A DNA stretch of 64,000 nt from an uncultured bacterium. Its GTDB lineage: Bacteria; Planctomycetota; GCA-002687715. The stretch is taken from the NCBI GenBank assembly GCA_902826835.1, contig CADEGH010000018.1, positions 1 to 64,000 on the forward strand. The letters run 5' to 3'. The position numbers were made by a program, and so were the translations under genes. Below the pieces are notes generated by a model. It worked only from the letters and a program-made list of their open reading frames with translations. It was not told the origin of the DNA and ran no database searches. Shown one piece after another: positions 54,593 through 63,539 of this stretch. Every line of letters begins with the position of its first letter. Within the stretch, counting starts at the first letter, position 1.

Positions 54593-56287
54593 TCAGTTCC
54601 CTCCCCCCGAGGTTGGAGCTGGATCCGCGGGTTCCGGGAAGACATCGATGGTGGCCTCGAAGCGAAGCCGCTTCGAGCCGACCGCCTCACCGCCCGATGT
54701 CTTGGTCAGATCTACGGACGGACGTCCCTCCGAGCCCTGAATACCGGTCTGCATCTGCTCGAGGGCGGTACTCGATTGCACGTCGACCCCCAAAACCTCG
54801 CCGGTCACCTTCGCCAGGGAGCGTGAAATTTTCCCCTTCTTCGGATCAGCCGGATCGACGGGGACCGCGATACGTCGGACATCCACTTGTTCGACCCAAA
54901 TGCTGTCCGGGCTGTGGTCCTGAAGGAGGCGGGGGGCCTTGCCGAGGGTGAACCCGGGGCGGGTGAGCTCCTGCAAGATGCGCTGGCGGTCCCCCGTGGC
55001 CTGGATCCGATTGCGCAACGCATCGAACTCGTCACTTTGACGCCGCGCCTGCTGCGCCTGCGAAGTCATACGACGAGCCTCGTTTTTCAGGTCGGTCTCG
55101 GTGGACTTGAGCGAGAAGAAACGAAGGCCGAGGAAGGCCAAACAGGCCGCGCCCGCGGCCATGAGCCAGGCGGTGCGCCGCTTGAACTCGCGGCTCTTGC
55201 GCGTCGCATCCGAGACGATGTCGAGGACGAAGGACTCCGGCTTGGCACCCGTAACTGCCAAACCGAGAGCGACCGCGTAGCGGCCCGGATCTTCGTTCCA
55301 GGCATCCGCTTCGTCGCCCGGCAGAGCCGACAAATCGAGGCCGGAGCTCGGCTGAAAGCGCTCAACCTTGCAACGCATGCTCGACGCCAAGTACTCGTCG
55401 AGTCCGCGGAGCGCACCGGTGCCGCCCGAGAGGAGGATCCGGGCGAGATTGAGATCTTTGATGCCGGTCTGAGCGCGGCTGAACGCGAGGCTCGACTGAA
55501 CCATCGAAGCCAACTGGCCGGCCGGCCCGAGCAAGGCATTGGCCACTCGTTCCTCCTTGCCGGAGGAATAGGCGGCCTTCCCGCGGGGAGCGACGTTGCC
55601 CAGTTGGTCCTTTTGGTGCTCGGCGTCTTCCTTGGAAAGTCCTAGAGTCTGCGCGACGGATTCGGTCAGAAGCGCGCCCCCCACCGGCAGATTGCGGGCG
55701 AAGAGGAGTTCGCTGTCCTTCAGGATCACGATCTCGGTGTTGCGATCACCGATGTCCACGAGCCCCACGTACTCCCCGTCATGCAGTTCTCCGGCCTGCA
55801 AGTACGCGTTGAACAGGGCGATCGAGGAGGGCGTCGCGCCGCGAGGCGGGCCCAGGGACTGCGCGAGAGCTCGGGTGCGCGCGTCGAGAATGCGCTCTTT
55901 GACCACCGCCACGAGAACGCTGTCCCCGTCGCCCTTGCCGGGAATGTCCAGCAGGTTGTAGTCGCACGCGAGAGGTTCACCGGCTTGGTGAGCCATCTCC
56001 CGGACCTCGAAGTCCATGAGGAGGCGCAGACGCCACGTCGGTACCGGCGGCACCGACGTGTAGCGGATGATGAGTTCTTTGCCGCTGATTCCGTAGCGAG
56101 CCCCCGGGGCCTTGACCAAAGCCTTGGCCACGGCGGGGATGGTGGCGAGCGAACCCTCGTCCCCGTCGCTGCGGTCCTCGACGGGGATGGTCAGGACGCG
56201 CTGGAGCTTGAACACCGGTCCGGCGTATTCACCTACCACCACCCGGGTCGCCGTAGAGCCGAGGTCGATTCCAATCGTGCGAGCCAT
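54593..56287 (-). CDS. PilM-PilN fusion (GspL-like)
   Basis: This 564-residue protein starts with an actin-like PilM domain. The phosphate motifs are IGIDLGSTATRVVV (5-18), VGLVDIGDRNTEI (174-186) and LLSGGTGALRGL (285-296). One membrane helix follows (372-391), then a PilN-like part with a coiled-coil and a periplasmic alpha-beta domain. In type IV pili these are two proteins; GspL of type II systems has a similar fused layout. Its start shares one base with the FHA gene stop (TGATG). Confidence 0.8.
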   Translation of the reverse strand: MARTIGIDLGSTATRVVVGEYAGPVFKLQRVLTIPVEDRSDGDEGSLATIPAVAKALVKAPGARYGISGKELIIRYTSVPPVPTWRLRLLMDFEVREMAHQAGEPLACDYNLLDIPGKGDGDSVLVAVVKERILDARTRALAQSLGPPRGATPSSIALFNAYLQAGELHDGEYVGLVDIGDRNTEIVILKDSELLFARNLPVGGALLTESVAQTLGLSKEDAEHQKDQLGNVAPRGKAAYSSGKEERVANALLGPAGQLASMVQSSLAFSRAQTGIKDLNLARILLSGGTGALRGLDEYLASSMRCKVERFQPSSGLDLSALPGDEADAWNEDPGRYAVALGLAVTGAKPESFVLDIVSDATRKSREFKRRTAWLMAAGAACLAFLGLRFFSLKSTETDLKNEARRMTSQAQQARRQSDEFDALRNRIQATGDRQRILQELTRPGFTLGKAPRLLQDHSPDSIWVEQVDVRRIAVPVDPADPKKGKISRSLAKVTGEVLGVDVQSSTALEQMQTGIQGSEGRPSVDLTKTSGGEAVGSKRLRFEATIDVFPEPADPAPTSGGGN

Positions 56288-58764
56288 CAGCGTTCTCCCT
56301 CCGGCTTCGAGCGTAGTCGATCGATCAACGCCTTCGCTTCCGTGGCCGCCTCCGTCGAGGGAAAGCCGGAGACGATGGAAGCGGCCAAGAGCTCGGTGAG
56401 CACTCGTTTTCCCGAGCCCTCGTAGGCTTTGGCTCGCAAGAGGCGGCGATTGGCCTCCGCCGTTCTTCCTGGGGCCAGCGAGGATTCGAGAGCCTGACTG
56501 GCCGCGGTGGCGATTTCGTCGAACTGGGAGCCGAGGCTCGTTCCCGAGTAGCGGGCCCGCTCCGCCCCGAGTTCCGCAAAGAGCGTGGTGTCACGGCTCA
56601 GGGTCCGGAAGAAAATCGCGTCTTCGGCGCGCCGCTTCAGGGCGGCGACCCGCGACTTCCCGGCTTCCTGGATCTCCGACTCGAGCCGACTCGCGTCGGC
56701 CACGATGCGGGTGGCGAACGGGAAGCGCGCTCGCAAGTCGTCGAGGAGAGCGAGGGCGGTTCCACTCTTGCCTTCTCGCGAGGCGGTAGTCGCTTGGCGC
56801 AAGAGCGCGGTTGCATCCTCCTCGTCTTTCTCGAAGGCCAACCGGAAGCTCATGTCCACCGCGTCAAGCCCGGTGGCGACGATGGAGAGTCGGCCGGTCT
56901 TTGCATCGAAGTTGCAGTTGAGCCTCTGGGCGGCGCCGCCCGACGCGACGAAGTCGACGCGGGCGCGATCATCGCCGCTGCCCACGATCAGCGCGGTGGC
57001 CGGCAGTCCGGCAAAGTCGGTGGTGTAACGACGACCGGTCTCACCATCGAGCACCGTCACTTCGAGATCGACGCCCGCCCGCGGCACGAGGGGCAGGGTT
57101 ACGAGCCCCGCCTTCCCGACGGCCTGGCCTTCGAGCGCGAAGCGGAACTTCCCTTCACCCGGCTCGAGCCGAGCGCGCAAATCGCCGAGGCCATGCAGAA
57201 GAGAGCCGGTCAGGACGCCGCCCTGCGGCGAGGCGCTTGGTACCCAGAGTTCCGCCTGCGGAGCCGTCAAGCCACCGGCGAGGGAATGGCTGACTCCGAC
57301 CCCGTCGATCACGGTGCGCCCGTAGCGCAGAAGACGCATCGTGCCCACCGGATCGAGACAGGCTCGGAAGGGGGCAGCATCGACGGTGCTTCCGGCAGGG
57401 GGAGAGCCCGTCAGCACAAACAAATCGTCCAAAGCCACTTCGCCCTGGCCCAAGGCCCCGACCAGCACGGTGGCCGCGTCAGCGCCGGCCGGTGGCCACA
57501 CGGTGGCTTCGTACTCCGACCATTCGGTCGCACTCTTCGGGCGCAAGTTGAACCAAGTGCGGCCGATCTCGGCCCGGCCCTGTTCGCCCTCGCCTCGGGT
57601 CATCCACGCGAGACCCATGACCGCCAACGCCCCCTCGCCGGTCGCGGAGAAGCGAACGAGGTAGGGCGTGTCCGGTGAAAGCGGAACCACTTCCGACAGC
57701 GCCACGAACGAAAGGGGGGCGGCGGCTTCCGATCTCGACCAATGAAACCCGGAGCGCCCGCTGCGCGCCCACTCCGGGGACTCGCTCCCCGAGGCGCTGG
57801 AGACTTCGTCGCCGCGCAACCACTGGGGAGGATTTTCGACCGTTTCCGGCGCCGCTTCGAAAGACCACGCGTGGTCGGCAATGAGGTTCGCCCCTCGGTC
57901 CAGCGCGCGGGTACCAGATGTGGTACTTCCGGTGGCGCGCGTCAAGAGCCACGCCACCGCTCCCCCGAGGAGGAGAATGACGCCGAGGCTCACCAGGTTC
58001 CAAATCTTCTCGCTCTTCGGAACCGCCGCGGAGAATTCGAAGCTCGTGTCATCGGCGAGCTCCGATGAGTCCATCGTGCGGGTGAACTCCGCCGATTCGC
58101 TGCCCCCCCCGGGCGCGGTGAAGTCCTTCGGATCGCCGACCCCGTAGGTGGCCTCGATGCTGCCGAAGCGCACGACGTCCCCCTTCTCGAGGGTGGCTTG
58201 GCTGCATTTGCGACCATTGACGTAGGTGCCGTTGCTCGAGCCGACGTCCCGAAGCTCGCACTCCGATCCGGAGCGGCGCAGCTCGGCGTGATCGCCGGAG
58301 ACCGACGCATCCTTCAGGATGAGATGGTGGCGAGCGTTGCGCCCGACGGTGACACTCCCCTCCGGGAGCATCACCACCTCGCCCGCGCGGCCGGCGCCGC
58401 CCAGAACAAGGAAGTGCTTTTCCTCGAGGGAGATGTCGTCGTCGCCCCAGGCCGCGGCCGGAGCGGCGGTGACCGCGGGCTCCTCGGCGTCCAGGAAGCG
58501 CATCGTCGCTTTACCGATGCTGATTTCGTCGCCGTCCTGGAGCTCGAACTTCGTCACCTTGCGTCCATTGACGAGGGTTCCGTTGCTCGAACCCTGGTCT
58601 TCGACGAACCAGGCATCCTTTTCGCGGGTGAACTTACAATGGGTACGCGAGGCTTCCGCGACTTTCAGAACGATCGCATTCTGGGCAACGCGGCCCAGAG
58701 TGTCTCCGTCCTTGAGATAGACGTCACGGACATCCTCGCCCTCACGGATGACGAGCTTGGGCAT
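56287..58764 (-). CDS. Tandem-FHA membrane protein with sugar-binding-like periplasmic domain
   Basis: This 825-residue protein has two cytoplasmic FHA domains that read phosphothreonine. The first (about 3-92) has SSNGTLVNGRKV at 59-70. The second (about 118-207) has GR at 141-142 and SSNGTYVNGRK at 176-186. One membrane helix (254-276) follows. The periplasmic part begins with a CBM4/9-like galactose-binding fold (about 292-451), with the classic PDTPYLVRFSA, EWSEYEA and LDDLFVL segments. The rest is a helical coiled part. It is the first gene of the operon and could pass a phosphorylation signal to the secretion machinery. No kinase is in the window. Confidence 0.8.
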   Translation of the reverse strand: MPKLVIREGEDVRDVYLKDGDTLGRVAQNAIVLKVAEASRTHCKFTREKDAWFVEDQGSSNGTLVNGRKVTKFELQDGDEISIGKATMRFLDAEEPAVTAAPAAAWGDDDISLEEKHFLVLGGAGRAGEVVMLPEGSVTVGRNARHHLILKDASVSGDHAELRRSGSECELRDVGSSNGTYVNGRKCSQATLEKGDVVRFGSIEATYGVGDPKDFTAPGGGSESAEFTRTMDSSELADDTSFEFSAAVPKSEKIWNLVSLGVILLLGGAVAWLLTRATGSTTSGTRALDRGANLIADHAWSFEAAPETVENPPQWLRGDEVSSASGSESPEWARSGRSGFHWSRSEAAAPLSFVALSEVVPLSPDTPYLVRFSATGEGALAVMGLAWMTRGEGEQGRAEIGRTWFNLRPKSATEWSEYEATVWPPAGADAATVLVGALGQGEVALDDLFVLTGSPPAGSTVDAAPFRACLDPVGTMRLLRYGRTVIDGVGVSHSLAGGLTAPQAELWVPSASPQGGVLTGSLLHGLGDLRARLEPGEGKFRFALEGQAVGKAGLVTLPLVPRAGVDLEVTVLDGETGRRYTTDFAGLPATALIVGSGDDRARVDFVASGGAAQRLNCNFDAKTGRLSIVATGLDAVDMSFRLAFEKDEEDATALLRQATTASREGKSGTALALLDDLRARFPFATRIVADASRLESEIQEAGKSRVAALKRRAEDAIFFRTLSRDTTLFAELGAERARYSGTSLGSQFDEIATAASQALESSLAPGRTAEANRRLLRAKAYEGSGKRVLTELLAASIVSGFPSTEAATEAKALIDRLRSKPEGER

Positions 58765-58861
58765 GCGTTCAGGTCCTCGGTGCGGCGGCGTCGGGGGTGA
58801 ATCGGCGGGACGAGAGGGGGGTCGTCAGGCGAGTCCCGGCCAGCACCGGAATCGTGGTCCG

Positions 58862-58890
58862 AGTATAGCGGAGGGCGCTCGCCAGGACTA
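58862..58890 (-). promoter_or_regulatory. Possible promoter of the pseudopilin operon
   Basis: TATACT (58862-58867, minus strand) matches the -10 consensus at five of six positions. The -35 position, 17 bases upstream, is TAGTCC (58885-58890), a weak match. The leader to the FHA gene would be about 90 nt. It is the only candidate seen between 58765 and 58904. Confidence 0.45.
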
Positions 58891-58904
58891 CCCGAGCTTT
58901 TCGG

Positions 58905-61811
58905 CTACCGCTCGGTAAGACGCAGAATTTCTCGCATGGCCTGGAGGGCAGGCTCGAGGCCGCTCGGATCCGCTCGCTTCGCTACCTCCTGGAGAAAAGC
59001 CTCGGCGTGGAGGCGCGCCGCGGCCGATTCCCCCCGGATGTACGCGACTTCCGCGGCGATCTTTCGGGCCGAGAGCGAGGTAGGTTCGAAGCTCAGGGCC
59101 CGTTCGGCGCTCGCTTGGGAGGCGGCGAAGCGGCTGAGATCCCGTTCGGCCTGGGCCATGTAGAGGTGAATTTCGGGATCGTCGGGCTGCACGCGGAGGG
59201 CGGACTCGAGGAAGCCGAGCGCGAGCTCGGGTTCCCCGCGCCGTCCCGCTCGCCGCGCCTGCTCCTTCAGGTCCGCCACCGTGGAGGTGCGATTCTCCGC
59301 CTCTTGGTCCTGGACGTAGCGGCGGGCCAGCGCGATGTCGTCCGACTCTCCTCCGAGTTCCACCGCCGAGCGCATCTCGGCCAACGCACGATCACGGAGC
59401 GTTTGCTCGCGGGCCGCGCGCTCTTCCGCCGGCGCCTGCTCCACCTGTTTTTTCAGGTCGGCCAGGATGCCGAGACCCCGGGCTTGCCGGCAGCGAGCGA
59501 GGCCTCGCCGCGCATCGGCCGCCGCCGGTTCGATCTCGAGGGCCCTCTGGAATTCCGTTTCCGCTTCGGGGTAACGACCCGCGCTCTCCGCGACCTCCCC
59601 CAAGAGGGTGCGCGCGCCGGCGGACTTCGGATCAAACTCAAGGGCCTGCGCCCCGGCTTGCCCGGCCTTTCCCCGGTCCTGCATCAGAAGGTGGTGAGTC
59701 CCTTGCGCAATCAGGAGATCCGCCATCTCGAGCTTCAAGAATTCCTGGGTAGGGTCGAGTTCGAGCCCCGCCCGCAGGGTGGCAACCGCCCGCAAGTTCT
59801 CCCCCACTCCGCGCAGGGTGCGGGCGAGTCTCGCCCTGATCTTCGGTTCGGCGGGAGCCCGTTCCATCGCCTCGGTGAGGGCGACGATCGCCGAGGCTTG
59901 GTCACCCGCTTCCTCGGCAATCAGCGCCCGGGCCAAGGGGGCTTCGCTCGAGCGTGGCGCGAGCCGTGCGAGCGCACGTTCGTGGCGCAGGGCCGCGGTC
60001 AGCCGATCCGGTCGCCAGGGCGCCCGCACCAGCATCCGCACGAGTTCGTAGCGCGCGCGCTGTTCGACAGGAGTCTCGACCTCGGATCGCACGCAGAGTC
60101 CCTCCAGCCCCGCAATGGCCCGATCGACCAAGGCTCGTCCGTCGGCACTCACCTCGCTGGCCGACAAAAGGGCATAACCCTCGGCTGCGTCGAGCAACGC
60201 GAGCGAGAGTGTGGCTTCCCCGAATCCGGGTCGTTCGCGCAGGACCGAGTCCAAGAGCTCCCGACCCTCGGCATCGCGTCCCTGCCCCAAGATCGCCTGC
60301 GCCCGGTTGTGCCGCAGGACGACGGGATCCAGGCCGGCGTGCTCGGCGCTCGAGCCCAAACTGCGCGCCTGCTCTTCCAGGCTCCGAAATCGGGGCTCGG
60401 CCTGGGCGAACCGCGCCTGACGCAGCTCCAAGTCGGCGAGCCTCGTCTGGGCGCGCAGCGACTGCACGACATCGCGAGTCTGATCCGCGACTTGAATGGC
60501 CTTCGAAAACCGACGGCTCGCCTCATCCTCTGCCGCGGGATCGTGCCGTCCCTGCGCCAACCGGTGTTCGGCCAACTGGGACCAGGCGACCGGGTTTTCG
60601 GGATCGTGGCGCACCACGGCTTGGAACACCGTTTCGGTGTCAAGAAACTGCCGCGTGCGCTGGAAGGTGAGGATGGCGAGAACGGCGAGCGCGGCCAGCC
60701 CGAGCCAGCGGCCGGCTCGGCTCACCGCACACGCGTTACCCATGGCCAACGCCGCTCCCACCAAACCGATCGCGAGGTACCGGTCCGCCAGCGCCACCGA
60801 AGTGCGCGGGAAGACATTGTTGAATGGCAAGAGGGCCAGGAACCACCACGCGACTCCCAGGCTCGGAATCGTTGGTCTTCGCCAAAAGCGGACAAGCATC
60901 GCCAAGAGGAGGAGTAGGGCCGCCGCGCCGGCCGCGATTCTCCACGGCAAGACTCGACTAGGAATCAGGTGGTAGTGAATCGACAACGGGTAAGGCGCGA
61001 GAGTGTGCTGGGCGTAGTGGCTGAGCGCTTCGAGGCCCAGTGCCAACCGATCGAGCGCGGGAGTGGGAACCAGTTCGTGGGTCGTCCCGGCCTCCCGAGC
61101 CAACCCCGTGTGCAGGACCACCAGAGCCGTGGAACTCGCTATCCACGGCATGAGCCATCGGCGCAGCCGCAGTTTCGGTTCTCCTTCGCGGACCGTCCAC
61201 AATCGCCACAGCAGCAGGCCGAGGAAGGGGGCCACCACGACGCTGCCCTTGGCCAAGCCCGCGATGGACAATGCGACCACCGACCCGATCAACGACCCGG
61301 TGCGTCCGCTTCGCCACGCGCGCATGAGCAGCAGCAGGGCGATCACGAGGAACGCGAGAGAGACTTGATCCTTGCGTCCCGATACCCAAGCGACCGACTC
61401 CACCGTGACCGGATGGAGTAGGAAAGCGAGCGCCACGCCAACCGCGCACCACTCCCGGAGTCCCAAGCGCCGTGCGAGGCCCAGAAGCAGCAGGCCATTC
61501 AGCCAGTGCCAAACGAGCGAGCTTCCGTGAAAACCACGCGGCTCGGTTCCGAGCAGACGGGCATCGAGATGCAGGGCCGCTTCGTAGACCGGCAGATAGG
61601 CATCGTTGCACAGCCGTCCGAAAGTGCCGACAAGGCTGGCCCAGGTGCCTCTCTGCAGAGCATCGTTCTCGATGACCATTGCCGGGTCATCGAAATTGAG
61701 GAACCCGTTCTTCAGGCCTGGACCGTGGGCCAGAGCCACCACCACCGCCAGCAAGAGCGCGATGCCGATCGATCGCATCGGAGACGTTCGCACTGCAGCT
61801 TCACTCGGCAT
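58905..61811 (-). CDS. TMTC-like membrane protein with TPR repeats
   Basis: This 968-residue protein has about ten N-terminal helices (first 400 residues) and a long TPR array (about 410-965). After helix 1 comes GFLNFDDPAM with the Asp pair at 41-42, then WHWLNGLLLL and HPVTVESVAWVSGRKD. These are the hallmarks of the TMTC/GT-C family that O-mannosylates proteins in animals and is common in Planctomycetota-type genomes. The ATG at 61811 is chosen; a TTG 6 bases upstream is possible. It overlaps the asnB end by 11 bp. The acceptor is unknown. Confidence 0.78.
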   Translation of the reverse strand: MPSEAAVRTSPMRSIGIALLLAVVVALAHGPGLKNGFLNFDDPAMVIENDALQRGTWASLVGTFGRLCNDAYLPVYEAALHLDARLLGTEPRGFHGSSLVWHWLNGLLLLGLARRLGLREWCAVGVALAFLLHPVTVESVAWVSGRKDQVSLAFLVIALLLLMRAWRSGRTGSLIGSVVALSIAGLAKGSVVVAPFLGLLLWRLWTVREGEPKLRLRRWLMPWIASSTALVVLHTGLAREAGTTHELVPTPALDRLALGLEALSHYAQHTLAPYPLSIHYHLIPSRVLPWRIAAGAAALLLLLAMLVRFWRRPTIPSLGVAWWFLALLPFNNVFPRTSVALADRYLAIGLVGAALAMGNACAVSRAGRWLGLAALAVLAILTFQRTRQFLDTETVFQAVVRHDPENPVAWSQLAEHRLAQGRHDPAAEDEASRRFSKAIQVADQTRDVVQSLRAQTRLADLELRQARFAQAEPRFRSLEEQARSLGSSAEHAGLDPVVLRHNRAQAILGQGRDAEGRELLDSVLRERPGFGEATLSLALLDAAEGYALLSASEVSADGRALVDRAIAGLEGLCVRSEVETPVEQRARYELVRMLVRAPWRPDRLTAALRHERALARLAPRSSEAPLARALIAEEAGDQASAIVALTEAMERAPAEPKIRARLARTLRGVGENLRAVATLRAGLELDPTQEFLKLEMADLLIAQGTHHLLMQDRGKAGQAGAQALEFDPKSAGARTLLGEVAESAGRYPEAETEFQRALEIEPAAADARRGLARCRQARGLGILADLKKQVEQAPAEERAAREQTLRDRALAEMRSAVELGGESDDIALARRYVQDQEAENRTSTVADLKEQARRAGRRGEPELALGFLESALRVQPDDPEIHLYMAQAERDLSRFAASQASAERALSFEPTSLSARKIAAEVAYIRGESAAARLHAEAFLQEVAKRADPSGLEPALQAMREILRLTER

Positions 61812-63537
61812 GGGCAACCCGCCGACTTTTTCCCGATGCGAGGTTCTCTCCCGACGACTGTTCCGCCATCGCTGCCGCGAGCAGGAACCACCGCGCGCGC
61901 GGACTCAACTGGTCGGCCTTTCGCCTGAGCGCGGCGCGATTGAAACCGAGATCTTGCAAGCTGGACTCCACCCGCGAATCGGAGAGGCGGCCTCGCCAGG
62001 GTCCGGCGAGCCACGCCTCGAGAGGTACCGGAAATCCCATCTTGTCCGTTCGTTGCCGAACCACCATCGGAAGTGCCGGGCCAAGCAGCTCTCGGAAGAG
62101 CTCCCGCGGGGCCCGGGCGGGACTCTTGACCAAGAAGGGAATCTGCCGCGCGAGTCTCGCCAATCCCGGATCCAGGAGCGGGACCCGTCCCTCGATCCCG
62201 AACGCCCCGAGCGCCCGATCGTCCACCGCCAGCAGGCCCGGCAAAAGTGTGCGGATTTCGAATTCGAGCACCTCCTCCACGTTTGTGAAGGTCGAGAGCT
62301 CCGTCGCCGCGCGGGTGACGCCCGCCCGACGCTCCGGTTCGAGCAAATCCCAATACTCCCGCCCACGGAATAGCGCGGCCGAGACCGGATCCGACGAGCC
62401 CGCGAGCAGGCTCTCGTAACCCGAAGCGGGCGAAAGAGGTTGACCCGACCAGCGAGACGCGATCTGACGGTGCCGCTCGTAGCCACCGAACAGCTCGTCG
62501 CCCCCCTGACCGGTGAAGACGACGCGCACCCCCAAGCGAGCTGCGGTCTCCGCCAAGCACCATGCACTCGGCCCTCCGGGTCCGGCTTCTGGACCGCCGT
62601 GCGCGGCGATCAGCTTGTGCAGATTCGACCAGTGCGCGTCGGCGTCGATCGCGACTTCGACGAGTTCGATGCCCAATTCGCGGGCCACGGCCCGAGCGTA
62701 GGGCCGCTCGTCCGCCTGCGGCGGGCCGTCGGGAAAGTAGCCCACGATCGCGTAGTCCGGTCGACCCGCGGCGCGGTGCAAAAGACCGAGCACCCCCGAA
62801 GAGTCGAGACCTCCGCTCAAGAAGATTCCCGAGCGCAACGGCGATGCCACCTGAAGCCCCACTGCCGACGCGAGCGTTTCGGTGGAGAGAGCTTCGCGTT
62901 TCGCAGCTTGGAACTCGAAGCGGCCCGAGGTCTCAACCAGGTCGCCGCCTCTCCTCGAAAATCGCCGCCATGTCCCAGGCTCGAGTGACCGGACCTCGCG
63001 CCTCGTGGTCCGTCCCGAAGGTAGAAAATGGAATGCGAGAAGATGATCCCAGGCCAAATCGTCCCGGGTGAGCCGAGACAGGCGATTGGCCAAAGCCGGG
63101 AATTCGCTCGCGACCAGCACTCCCTCGGGCACGAGGGCATAGTGCAATGGGCGAACCCCATACTCGTCGCGCGCGATCGTGAGGGACTGGTCGCGACGAT
63201 CCCAGACCGCGAGGGCGAAGGGGCCGCGCAAATCGGCCAAACACGTCACCCCGCGCTGCTCCCAGAGATCGGCCAAACCTCGAAGATCGCTGCCCGTGCC
63301 GGGAAAGAGCTCCCGATGGTTGAAGATCTCTCCGTTGGCAACCAGGGACACGAGGCCGCTTCGCGAGCGGAGCGGCATGTCACCTCGGAAATCGTCGGTG
63401 ATGCGGAGGCGCGCGGCCCCGAGGAACCCGGGCCCATGCGCAATCCAACCCAAGTGATCCGGTCCGCGGTGACCGATGTCAGCCAGAAGCGCCGAGCGGG
63501 GTGCGGCTTCCCCCAGGGCGGCGACGATTCCACACAT
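61801..63537 (-). CDS. asnB: Asparagine synthase (glutamine-hydrolysing)
   Basis: This 578-residue enzyme has an N-terminal glutaminase domain with the nucleophile Cys2 in MCGIVAALG, then RGPDHLGW and a VANGEIFNHREL segment. The synthetase domain has the ATP-binding loop SGGLDSSG (241-248) and VFTGQGGDELFGGYERH. The C-terminal tail after RWFLLAAAMAEQ is shorter than in E. coli AsnB. Homologues next to glycan genes often modify polysaccharide or peptide substrates, so free asparagine may not be the product. Two bases separate it from the HAD gene, and it overlaps the TMTC-like gene. Confidence 0.9.
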   Translation of the reverse strand: MCGIVAALGEAAPRSALLADIGHRGPDHLGWIAHGPGFLGAARLRITDDFRGDMPLRSRSGLVSLVANGEIFNHRELFPGTGSDLRGLADLWEQRGVTCLADLRGPFALAVWDRRDQSLTIARDEYGVRPLHYALVPEGVLVASEFPALANRLSRLTRDDLAWDHLLAFHFLPSGRTTRREVRSLEPGTWRRFSRRGGDLVETSGRFEFQAAKREALSTETLASAVGLQVASPLRSGIFLSGGLDSSGVLGLLHRAAGRPDYAIVGYFPDGPPQADERPYARAVARELGIELVEVAIDADAHWSNLHKLIAAHGGPEAGPGGPSAWCLAETAARLGVRVVFTGQGGDELFGGYERHRQIASRWSGQPLSPASGYESLLAGSSDPVSAALFRGREYWDLLEPERRAGVTRAATELSTFTNVEEVLEFEIRTLLPGLLAVDDRALGAFGIEGRVPLLDPGLARLARQIPFLVKSPARAPRELFRELLGPALPMVVRQRTDKMGFPVPLEAWLAGPWRGRLSDSRVESSLQDLGFNRAALRRKADQLSPRARWFLLAAAMAEQSSGENLASGKSRRVAHAE

Positions 63538-63539
63538 GA

